Assembly (NCBI GenBank): GCA_934394545.1
Contig: CAKRRG010000095.1
Location: forward strand, 1 to 8,445
Length of the DNA stretch: 8,445 nucleotides
Source of the DNA: an uncultured Blautia sp.
GTDB lineage: Bacteria; Bacillota; Clostridia; Lachnospirales; Lachnospiraceae
Direction: 5' to 3'
This document shows, one piece after another, positions 1-6,899 of this stretch (the first letter of the stretch is position 1; each line of letters opens with the position of its first letter). The position numbers and the translations under genes are program-made. The notes under the pieces were generated by a model that worked only from the letters and a program-made list of their open reading frames with translations, did no database searches and was not told the DNA's origin.

Positions 1-113
1 TTGTCAAAGGTTTCAAAAATGTCTTCAAATTGCTACCTCAAAGGGGATTTCTATATAGTCTATGAAAAATACAGGCTATAAGTGCCTGGCTCTATTCTTT
101 TTCATAATTAGCG

Positions 114-142
114 TTGAAATAAAAGGGGAAAATCATTATAAT
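114..142 (+). promoter_or_regulatory. Sigma-A-type promoter for the three-gene DUF5717 operon
   Basis: A -35 box TTGAAA (114-119) is followed by exactly 17 bases and a perfect -10 box TATAAT (137-142). Transcription would start near 149, giving a leader of about 70 bases before the first gene. A weaker possible promoter lies upstream (TTGCTA at 30-35, TATAGT at 54-59, spacer 18), but the proximal one is much closer to consensus. No operator is evident. Confidence 0.8.
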
Positions 143-151
143 AATGAAAGA

Positions 152-180
152 GTAACTGCCTGAATAGAAAAGGTAGTGAC
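152..180 (+). promoter_or_regulatory. Possible 5'-leader hairpin of the DUF5717 operon
   Basis: ACTGCCT (155-161) pairs with AGGTAGT (171-177), with one G-U pair and a nine-base loop. Beyond one A-G mismatch, GT (152-153) also pairs with AC (179-180). The hairpin would sit almost at the 5' end of the transcript inferred from the promoter. It has no T-run, so it is not a terminator. A 5'-stabilising stem or a regulatory site are both possible, and chance is not excluded. Confidence 0.4.
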
Positions 181-207
181 AACCAGTGGAAGAATACGAA
201 AGACGTA

Positions 208-213
208 AGGTGA
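208..213 (+). promoter_or_regulatory. Ribosome binding site that decides the first gene's start
   Basis: AGGTGA matches the 3' part of the Shine-Dalgarno consensus. It touches the ATG at 214 directly, so its GG core is only three bases from that ATG. The TTG at 220 in the same frame lies nine bases from the core, which is normal spacing. An in-frame TGA at 211-213 excludes any start further upstream. Confidence 0.6.
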
Positions 214-219
214 ATGATT

Positions 220-3200
220 TTGAAAAAAAAGATCGAACAGCTTTTAAATGGAAAGTTTGAATATGAACAGCCACAACTGCTTTTTTCGAAAGAGAAAATT
301 TCCCTGACGATGAAAGCAGGAGAAACAAAAAGAGGCGAGGTATATGTTGGAATTGAGGATAACCAGAGGATACGTGGTTATGTTACTTCCTCCAGCCGAC
401 GGGTTGTGCCGGGAATGGATCATATCTCCGGGACCACTGTGCGTCTGCCTCTTGGAATCGACACTGTAGGACTGGCACCTGGGGAAAATCTAAAAGGCTG
501 GCTGTGCTTTACTACGAATGTAGGAGAAGCTCGCCTTCCGTTTGAGATACAGATTGAGAAGGAAGAAATCCACAGCTTTTCCGGAGTGGTGGAAAATCTG
601 GATGGATTTGTAAAGGTTGCCAGAGAGGATTTCAAAGAGGCATTCCGCATTTTTAAGGACAGTAGTTTTGCCGGAATTCTGGAAAATGAAGAGAAAAAGA
701 TCCAGACTCTGTATCAGGGGTTGTCAAAACAGCCGGTAACTTACCAGCATCTGGAGGAATTTCTGATCGCCGCCGGCAAGAAGGAGAAAGTGACCATCAG
801 CGCCAGAGAGGTAGGAAAGGAATACTACGAACTGAAGGATTCTGTGAAGGAATCCTTTTATATCCAGAGAAGTGGATGGGGACATCTGCGCCTTGACGTA
901 GAAACGGTAGGAGATTTCCTGGAAGTTCCCCGTAAGGTTGTGACGGACGAAGACTTCATCGGAAGTCATTACGAAGTGGAATATCTGGTTCACAAAGAGA
1001 AACTGGGAACCGGTAATCAGTTTGGTAAAATCGTGGTAAGAAGTCCTTATCAGGAACTGGCCTATACGATTGTTGCATCTACCAGCGGAAAACTGGATGT
1101 GGATATCCGTCTTACCCAGGAGAAGAGCAGGTTAGAGCTTCTTAAGGACTGCCTTTCCTACTTATGCTATGAGACAGCAGTGGCAAGCTGTCTTACAGGG
1201 AAGGAGAACCTGGGAGAAAATGGCTGGATGGATTTTTCCACATGGTGTGCAAGCAGTCATTATATTTTGAATCAGCTTCACCAGTCTGGAAGTGATTATC
1301 CGGAATATCAGATGTATGAAGCTTTTCTTCTGTACATGGAGAATCATCATGATGAGGCAAGAAGGCTTTTGGAGAGTTATCAGGACAAATCTTATACAAG
1401 AAACGATCTGGAGTTTGCGGGAATCTATTTGTATTTGTGTACGCTTACAGGGTTGTATAAGGACAAGATTCACGCTGTTTCCAGGATCCGTAATTTCTAT
1501 ATGCAAAAAAGTGACAGCTTTGTTCTTCTGTGGATACTTCTGAAGCTGGATCCTGCATATAAGGAGACTCCTTCCAAGGCGTTATTTGTGCTGGAGGAGC
1601 AGTTTGACAAGGGGTGCCACAGTCCTTTCCTCTATCTGGAGGCGTGGAAGATCATCTGTAAGGATATGACACTTCTTCACAGACTGAATAGCTTCTGGGG
1701 ACAGGTGTTCCGTTTTGCAGCAAGAAGAAATCTTCTTACAGAGGAGCTGGTAATGCGTCTGGCCTATCTTTCCGGATATGAGAAGGATTATAATGAGAGT
1801 ATTTATCAGGCAATGGCAAGGGGATATGATCAGTATCCCTCTGAGGATACCCTGGAGGCAATCTGCAAATATGTAATGAAAGGGAACCCAAGAAAGCCGG
1901 AATATTTCCGGTGGTTTTCCCTGGCAGTGGAGCATGGACTGCGTCTTACAAGGCTTTATGAGTACTATGTGGAGACGATGGATACTTCCAGAAAAATTGA
2001 ACTTCCGAAAGCTTTGTTAATGTATTTTACTTACAACAGTGATTCTCTGGGAGATTCCAAGCGGGCATTTATCTATTCCTGCATTATTGCCAATAAAGAA
2101 AAGGAGCCGGCAGCATATGAGCGTTATATGCACAGTATGCGTGATTTTGCCAAGAAGAAGCTGGAAGAGGGCAAAATGAATGAGAGCTATGCTGTTTTAT
2201 ATCAGGAGTTTCTGATGGAGCCCAGGACAAGAGAAGCAGCAGATTTTATTGCCCGGAAACTGTTTACCCACAGACTGTATTTTGACGATAAAAAGGTTCG
2301 TTATGTGATCGTGCGTCACAGCCAGATGGAACAGGAAAAGCTTTATACCTGTGTCCAGGGTGTGGCTTATCCCAGAATCTATACAGAGGACGCTGCTATC
2401 CTTTTTCAGGATGACAAGCAGCGCAGATACAGTGCGACCATAGATTACAGCCTGAAGAAGACTATGAACGAGGGGGAATCTGTGAGAAAGATTCTTGCCC
2501 TTGGTGTGACTGAGCCAGGAGTACTTTTGCATTATTGTGAGAGCCATGAACTGGATAAAGATAATCTGGATATTTTCCAGCGACTAGTGAAATCTGATGT
2601 ATTCTGTATAGAATACAAGCAGAAGGTGCGCCGCAGAATTCTGGATTATTATGCAGATCATGTATTTGGAGAGGATCTGGATCAATACCTGAAGCAGATG
2701 GACTATCGGGAATATGCCTGCGTTGACAGAGAGAAACTGTTGTCTGTACTTATAAGCAGGGGGCTGTTTTCCCAGGCGCAGGGAATTGTGGAGGAGTTCG
2801 GCTATGAAGGTGTGGATATGCGAAGCCTTCTGAAGCTGGTGAGCCGCATGATCGTGCGCTGTGATATGCTGGAGGATGAGGAACTTCTGGCATTGGCTTC
2901 TGACGTTTACAGAAATGGATTTTATGATGAGGTAATCCTCACTTATCTTATGAAATATCGGTTTGGACCAGTGGACGAACTGTTTTCTATCTGGAAAAGC
3001 GCAGTTGGTTTTGAACTGGATACCTATGATCTGGAGGAGAAAATCCTGCAGCTGCTTATGTTTACCACAGATTACCGCAAGGAAGGGGAGCATGTGCTGG
3101 AATCTTACATCCGCCATTCTGGAAGGGAATGGATCGTGAGTGGTTATCTGACACATGTTTCCTATGGTATCTTTGTGAAAGAATATACCATGAGTCCATT

Positions 3201-3834
3201 TGTAAAAAATTGTCTGATCAATGCATATATGCAGAAATGGCCTGTGAATCAGGTTTGCCATCTGGCATTGTTTCAGGAGCTTTCCAAGGAAAAAAGCCGG
3301 AAAGAGTCATTTCTTTCTATTGAGAGGGAGCTTCTGAAAATGTGCATGGATAAGGAAATGGTATTTTCTTTCTTCCACAGGCTGCCACCGGAAATTCTTA
3401 GCCTGTACCAGATGGATGATAAAACCTGTGTAGAATATCATACCAGCCCAGATGCAAGAGTAACACTTGTATATGCATTGGATACCGGACTTGGACGAGA
3501 ACTGGAATATAAGACAGAACCATTGAAAAATGTATATCAGGGTATTTTTACCAAACCATTTACCTTGTTTTATGGGGAAACTTTACACTATCATTTTGTT
3601 GAAGAATGTAAGGGACAGACCAGACAGTCACCGGAACGTGTGTTAAGTATGAGCAAGGTAGAGGGGACACCGTTCAGCAAATATCAGATGATCAATCAGA
3701 TTTTGTCTGCCAGAAAGCTAGATAAGTATGAAGAGGTAAAAAAAGGTCTTAAACAGTACCTTCGCCAGGAACAGTATGTGGAGGAAATGTTTGTCATTAC
3801 AGAAGAGGACGGAATATATGAACGAAATTCGTGA
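220..3834 (+). CDS. DUF5717-family large helical-repeat protein
   Basis: Large cytoplasmic protein of unknown function, 1204 residues from the TTG at 220 (1206 from the ATG at 214). I recognise it as DUF5717-like from its start (KKKIEQLLNGKFEYEQP) and its neighbours. I see no signal peptide or membrane segment. By eye it has a beta-rich, Ig-like module at about 22-113, a second at about 191-289, a long alpha-helical region with TPR/Sel1-like aromatic and Ala spacing at about 300-690, another beta-rich module at about 693-780, more helices to about 1055, a fourth beta-rich module at about 1058-1150, and a charged helical tail. No catalytic motif is visible, so a scaffold or adaptor role is the likeliest reading. 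The reading frame is intact. Its end overlaps the next gene by 17 bases, which implies coupled translation with the Hsp70-like protein. Family assignment is from memory; function is unknown. Confidence 0.85.
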   Translation: MKKKIEQLLNGKFEYEQPQLLFSKEKISLTMKAGETKRGEVYVGIEDNQRIRGYVTSSSRRVVPGMDHISGTTVRLPLGIDTVGLAPGENLKGWLCFTTNVGEARLPFEIQIEKEEIHSFSGVVENLDGFVKVAREDFKEAFRIFKDSSFAGILENEEKKIQTLYQGLSKQPVTYQHLEEFLIAAGKKEKVTISAREVGKEYYELKDSVKESFYIQRSGWGHLRLDVETVGDFLEVPRKVVTDEDFIGSHYEVEYLVHKEKLGTGNQFGKIVVRSPYQELAYTIVASTSGKLDVDIRLTQEKSRLELLKDCLSYLCYETAVASCLTGKENLGENGWMDFSTWCASSHYILNQLHQSGSDYPEYQMYEAFLLYMENHHDEARRLLESYQDKSYTRNDLEFAGIYLYLCTLTGLYKDKIHAVSRIRNFYMQKSDSFVLLWILLKLDPAYKETPSKALFVLEEQFDKGCHSPFLYLEAWKIICKDMTLLHRLNSFWGQVFRFAARRNLLTEELVMRLAYLSGYEKDYNESIYQAMARGYDQYPSEDTLEAICKYVMKGNPRKPEYFRWFSLAVEHGLRLTRLYEYYVETMDTSRKIELPKALLMYFTYNSDSLGDSKRAFIYSCIIANKEKEPAAYERYMHSMRDFAKKKLEEGKMNESYAVLYQEFLMEPRTREAADFIARKLFTHRLYFDDKKVRYVIVRHSQMEQEKLYTCVQGVAYPRIYTEDAAILFQDDKQRRYSATIDYSLKKTMNEGESVRKILALGVTEPGVLLHYCESHELDKDNLDIFQRLVKSDVFCIEYKQKVRRRILDYYADHVFGEDLDQYLKQMDYREYACVDREKLLSVLISRGLFSQAQGIVEEFGYEGVDMRSLLKLVSRMIVRCDMLEDEELLALASDVYRNGFYDEVILTYLMKYRFGPVDELFSIWKSAVGFELDTYDLEEKILQLLMFTTDYRKEGEHVLESYIRHSGREWIVSGYLTHVSYGIFVKEYTMSPFVKNCLINAYMQKWPVNQVCHLALFQELSKEKSRKESFLSIERELLKMCMDKEMVFSFFHRLPPEILSLYQMDDKTCVEYHTSPDARVTLVYALDTGLGRELEYKTEPLKNVYQGIFTKPFTLFYGETLHYHFVEECKGQTRQSPERVLSMSKVEGTPFSKYQMINQILSARKLDKYEEVKKGLKQYLRQEQYVEEMFVITEEDGIYERNS
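3804..3809 (+). promoter_or_regulatory. Ribosome binding site for the Hsp70-like gene, inside the previous gene
   Basis: AGAGGA lies eight bases before the ATG at 3818, within the last codons of the DUF5717-type gene. It supports 3818 over the in-frame ATG at 3776, which would add 14 residues not expected before the first strand of an Hsp70/actin fold. Confidence 0.7.
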
Positions 3835-5095
3835 TTTGATCATAGGAATTGATTTTGGAAAGGATTATTCCCAGATCTGTTATTATGACCGGAAAGGGGA
3901 GGAGCCTTGTTCTGTGTCTATGAAGGTTGGGGCAGAGGAATTTGAGGCACCAACCTGTATCTGCAGACGTGGGGAACAAAAAGAATATACGATTGGTCTT
4001 GAAGCTGTTTATTTTGCCCGGGAAAAGGGTGGCCAGATGGTAGACGATCTGTATGGGATCTGTGCGAAAGAAGAGAGCGTGCAGATTCTTGGAGAGCAGG
4101 TAGAACCCTGGGAACTGCTTCGTGTCTTTCTGGAGGGAATGCTGAAATTTCTGGGTGTGGCCGACCTTGTAAAAAATACCAAATGTCTGGTGATCACCAG
4201 TCCGGAGCTTGAGGACAGCCTGGTGAAAAACATGGAAAAAGCCTGCCAGGCTATTGGTTTTCAGAAAAATCAGTACATGCTGATAGATCATGGGGAGAGC
4301 TTTTATTATTATTCTCTTACCCAGAAAAGAGAAACATGGAATCGCAGCATTGGATGGTATGCTTTTGATCAGGATTTGGTGAACTTCCGGCAGCTGACTA
4401 TGGATGGAAGCACCAGACCTGTATTGGTACGGCTGGAAGAGCCCAAGAAGGCAGTCCTGCCATCTCTTACAGCACCGGATAAAGAGGGAGAGAAGGCTGT
4501 GGAGGCCAGAGACGAGGCTTTCCGCGATTTTATCAAGGAGACTCTTGGGACCGGACTTTTTTCCAGTATCCAGATTACAGGATACGGATTCAGCCCGGAA
4601 TGGGCCAAGCTGTCTGTAGGAAGTCTTTGTATGCAGAGAAGAAAGGTTTATTATGGCAATAATCTTTTTGCCAAGGGCGCGTGTGCAGCAGGAAAAGAGC
4701 GGCTGGAGGATAAAGTTCTCAAGGGCTACCGTTACATGAGTCCTGCCCTTGTGCTTAAGGACGTCGGAATGGAAATGCGGGTAATGGGTGCACCGGCATA
4801 TTATCCTCTCATTGAAGCCGGAAAAAACTGGTATGAATGTAAGGCGGAGTGTGAATTCCTACTGGATGGCGTAACAGAGCTTGTTTTTGTTGTGGGAACC
4901 TTTGGAGAAAAGCAGAAAAAGAAAGTAATCATGGAATTGCCGGAGCTTCCACAGCGTCCGAATAAGACGACAAGACTCTCTTTGTCTCTTGCATATGTAT
5001 CACAGAAGAAATGCCAGGTGATCGTGCGGGATCTTGGCTTTGGGGAAATGTTTCCCTCAAGCGGCAAGGTCTGGGACGAACTGGTAGAGTGGTAA
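3818..5095 (+). CDS. Compact Hsp70/actin-fold protein, DUF5716-type
   Basis: A 425-residue cytoplasmic protein with the order of Hsp70 elements. Phosphate-1 loop: IIGIDFGKDYS (8-18). Hsp70-like strand and helix: LVITSPE (124-130) followed by KACQAIGF. An equivalent of the EPxAAALAY segment: DHGESFYYYS (157-166). Phosphate-2 position: GWYAFDQD (179-186). Adenosine motif: ITGYGFSP (253-260), then NNLFAKGACAAG near 281-292. Residues from about 297 to the end resemble an Hsp70 substrate-binding beta-sandwich, with no helical lid after it. DnaK is about 640 residues long. Only about 70 residues separate phosphate-2 from the adenosine motif, about half the DnaK distance, so subdomain IIB appears missing. 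The usual Thr after DxG is Lys15 and the glycines of phosphate-2 are absent, so ATP may be bound without normal hydrolysis. It lies between the DUF5717-type and TPR genes. The fold assignment is strong; client and role are unknown. Confidence 0.85.
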   Translation: MNEIRDLIIGIDFGKDYSQICYYDRKGEEPCSVSMKVGAEEFEAPTCICRRGEQKEYTIGLEAVYFAREKGGQMVDDLYGICAKEESVQILGEQVEPWELLRVFLEGMLKFLGVADLVKNTKCLVITSPELEDSLVKNMEKACQAIGFQKNQYMLIDHGESFYYYSLTQKRETWNRSIGWYAFDQDLVNFRQLTMDGSTRPVLVRLEEPKKAVLPSLTAPDKEGEKAVEARDEAFRDFIKETLGTGLFSSIQITGYGFSPEWAKLSVGSLCMQRRKVYYGNNLFAKGACAAGKERLEDKVLKGYRYMSPALVLKDVGMEMRVMGAPAYYPLIEAGKNWYECKAECEFLLDGVTELVFVVGTFGEKQKKKVIMELPELPQRPNKTTRLSLSLAYVSQKKCQVIVRDLGFGEMFPSSGKVWDELVEW

Positions 5096-5107
5096 AGGAG
5101 GCCTAGA

Positions 5108-5890
5108 ATGAGCGGGTATATTTTATGTCAGACCAAAAAGGCAGAGAAGCCATTTTTTGTAGAGAATATTAACACCAATATTTACTCTCTGGAGGAGCTT
5201 TGCTACTATTTGTACCACAATCTTTATCTGGTGGATTCTTCCATTATAAATGAAAATCTCTGCAGCTGGATTAGTGAGGAACTGGATCTGCCCAGGCTGG
5301 CGGCCAAGCTTCGTCCTCATCTTGGCAAGTTCGCAAATGTGGAGGATGTGCTTTATCCGGTGTTTAAAGAAATCAATTATCTTACCTATGAGGAACTGAA
5401 GGCTCTGAATGTGAAGCTGACAAGGCTTGACCAGGAGGCCCCGCTTCTTCGCAGAAAATGTAAGGGGGATGCTTTGGTTGCGAATAAGATGTATGTGAGT
5501 GCGATCAAGGTATACCAGGAGCTTTTGAAAAGAGAAGGACTGGATCAGGTGAAGCCGGGACTGACTATGAGTGTGTGGCATAACCTGGGCTGTGCGTACA
5601 GTTATCTTTTCCAGATGGAGAAGGCGATGGAATGCTTCTGGGAAGCTTTTCTCACAGAGAATGATGAGAAAGAACTGGTCTGCTATCTTCTTGCCTATCG
5701 TAGTGCGAAGAAGCCACAGGAGTATGAGAACCGTTTAAAGGAGCTTAAGGTATCGGAGAATGTAAAGGATAGCCTGAAAAAAGCTTTCGATGCGTTTTCA
5801 AAGAAAAAAGAGGTGAGTATCCTGCCAGGCAAGACAGATGAAATGCTGGAGAAGCTCACAGGAGAGTATCACAGGAGCACAGGTTCATGA
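5108..5890 (+). CDS. TPR-repeat protein, third gene of the DUF5717 operon
   Basis: A 260-residue cytoplasmic, mostly helical protein with no signal peptide or membrane segment. The N-terminal part carries NINTNIYSLEELCYYLYHNL (about 19-38), an aromatic-rich stretch I associate with homologues in this gene neighbourhood. Two tetratricopeptide repeats follow. The first is at about 118-146 (CKGDALVANKMY, then AIKVYQELLK). The second, at about 157-188, is a clear match to the Trp-Leu-Gly-Tyr-Ala-Phe-Ala pattern (VWHNLGCAYSYL, then AMECFWEAF). The C-terminus is charged and probably flexible. An ideal AAAGGAGG (5094-5101) lies six bases before the ATG, and the gap to the previous gene is only 12 bases. 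TPRs bind peptides or proteins, so this may be the adaptor of the adjacent Hsp70-like protein. That partner is inferred from position only. Confidence 0.82.
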   Translation: MSGYILCQTKKAEKPFFVENINTNIYSLEELCYYLYHNLYLVDSSIINENLCSWISEELDLPRLAAKLRPHLGKFANVEDVLYPVFKEINYLTYEELKALNVKLTRLDQEAPLLRRKCKGDALVANKMYVSAIKVYQELLKREGLDQVKPGLTMSVWHNLGCAYSYLFQMEKAMECFWEAFLTENDEKELVCYLLAYRSAKKPQEYENRLKELKVSENVKDSLKKAFDAFSKKKEVSILPGKTDEMLEKLTGEYHRSTGS

Positions 5891-5908
5891 TGGAACCTGT
5901 GCTTTTTT
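5876..5908 (+). terminator. Strong rho-independent terminator of the DUF5717 operon
   Basis: A perfect 11-bp stem pairs AGCACAGGTTC (5876-5886) with GAACCTGTGCT (5893-5903) around a six-base loop, followed by an unbroken T-run (5903-5908). The left arm encodes the last residues of the TPR protein and the stop codon (5888-5890) lies in the loop. It separates the cytoplasmic trio from the transporter operon. Confidence 0.93.
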
Positions 5909-5949
5909 ACTATGAAAGTCCCGGACGGCAGATCATTGAAAATACTGTA

Positions 5950-5978
5950 TTGACAGAATTGTTTTCGTATGCTACCAT
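5950..5978 (+). promoter_or_regulatory. Promoter of the amino-acid ABC transporter operon
   Basis: A consensus -35 TTGACA (5950-5955) is followed by 17 bases and a -10 TACCAT (5973-5978, 4 of 6 matches). A TG at 5970-5971 makes an extended -10, which compensates for the weak hexamer. Transcription would start near 5985, about 67 bases before the binding-protein gene. Confidence 0.75.
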
Positions 5979-5980
5979 AC
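5967..5980 (+). promoter_or_regulatory. Inverted repeat over the transporter -10: possible operator
   Basis: GTATG (5967-5971) and CATAC (5976-5980) form a perfect inverted repeat with a four-base spacer that covers the -10 hexamer. A repressor bound here would block RNA polymerase. It matches no operator I know; five-base arms can arise by chance. Confidence 0.35.
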
Positions 5981-6051
5981 AAACATGCTTTAACAAGGTA
6001 ATGTGAAAACGCATTGAAATTACGAAGAGGATTTTCAGGAGGATAGATATT

Positions 6052-6867
6052 ATGAAAAAAAGAATGTTAGCGATTATGATGAGTGCCCTGATGGCAGCAG
6101 GTGTATGCTCTGGTGTTACGGTTTATGCAGATGCAGACAGCAAGACGCTCACAGTAGGATTTGATGCAGAGTACCCACCATTTGGTTATATGGATGAGAA
6201 TGGAGAATATGTTGGTTTCGATCTGGATGTTGCACAGAAGGTATGTGACAATCTGGGATGGGAATTAGTGAAGAAACCGATCAACTGGGATTCTAAGGAT
6301 ATGGAGCTGAATTCCGGAAACATTGACTGTATCTGGAATGGATTTACGATTAACGGACGTGAGGATGATTATACCTGGTCGGATCCTTATCTGAATAATG
6401 AGCAGGTTATGGTAGTTGCCTCTGATTCCGGAATTGAAACACTGGCAGATCTGGCCGGAAAGAATGTGGTAGTACAGGCTGCTTCTGCAGCACTTGATGC
6501 TTTGAACAGCGATGATAATAAGGAATTAACCGACAGTTTTGGTTCTCTTACGGAGAACCCGGATTACAATACTGCATTTATGAATATTGATTCCGGTGCA
6601 GCAGATGCAGTTGCAGTCGATATCGGAGTTGCCAAATATCAGCTGGCTCAGAGAGAAGAAGGGAAATATAAGATCCTGGATGAGCCGATCCAGAGCGAGC
6701 AGTATGGCATTGGTTTTGCAAAGGGAAATGAAGAACTTCGTGATACAGTATGGGCTGAGGTTATGAAGCTGTACGATGAGGGTGAGATTGATAAACTGGC
6801 GGAACAGTATGGCGTGGCTGATATGCTTTGTCTGGGAGATGAGGAAGCAGCAGATAAGGCTGAATGA
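6052..6867 (+). CDS. Polar amino-acid ABC transporter substrate-binding protein
   Basis: A 271-residue extracytoplasmic type 2 periplasmic-binding fold (SBP_bac_3 family) that captures an amino acid and delivers it to the permease encoded downstream. The N-terminus (KKR, then a hydrophobic stretch) is a signal peptide with a likely signal peptidase I site after VYA (24-26). Cys19 is preceded by AGV, which is not a lipobox. The lobe-1 signature TVGFDAEYPPFGY is followed by GFDLDVA. Family ligand contacts are visible: Arg103 in TINGRED for the carboxylate and Asp190 in AVAVDIGVAKY for the amino group. Length is normal. The start has AGGAGGA (6037-6043) at good spacing. As first gene of the operon, before an internal terminator, it should be the most abundant product. 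The amino acid cannot be told from sequence. Confidence 0.93.
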   Translation: MKKRMLAIMMSALMAAGVCSGVTVYADADSKTLTVGFDAEYPPFGYMDENGEYVGFDLDVAQKVCDNLGWELVKKPINWDSKDMELNSGNIDCIWNGFTINGREDDYTWSDPYLNNEQVMVVASDSGIETLADLAGKNVVVQAASAALDALNSDDNKELTDSFGSLTENPDYNTAFMNIDSGAADAVAVDIGVAKYQLAQREEGKYKILDEPIQSEQYGIGFAKGNEELRDTVWAEVMKLYDEGEIDKLAEQYGVADMLCLGDEEAADKAE

Positions 6868-6899
6868 TTCACATAGAATAGAAACAAGAATATACGTAA

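Noticed and set aside
72..100. Terminator-like CAGGC/GCCTG hairpin before a T-rich stretch
   Set aside because: The stem is only five pairs and the T-run does not follow it directly; the upstream gene is not visible.
2584..3261. Long minus-strand open frame of 225 codons inside the DUF5717-type gene
   Set aside because: It is antisense to a clear gene, rich in His and Ile with no family features, and is explained as a shadow of the coding frame.
3776..3817. Upstream ATG that would lengthen the Hsp70-like protein by 14 residues
   Set aside because: It has no good ribosome binding site, while ATG 3818 has AGAGGA at eight bases and begins just before the expected first strand.
5887..6005. A 39-codon reading frame starting at ATG 5887, with AGGAG nine bases upstream
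   Set aside because: It would be translated through the terminator hairpin and the next operon's promoter, and the peptide has no recognisable features.
6100..6114. Lipoprotein cleavage at Cys19 of the binding protein
   Set aside because: The preceding AGV has Val at -1, outside the lipobox rules, and a better signal peptidase I site follows.
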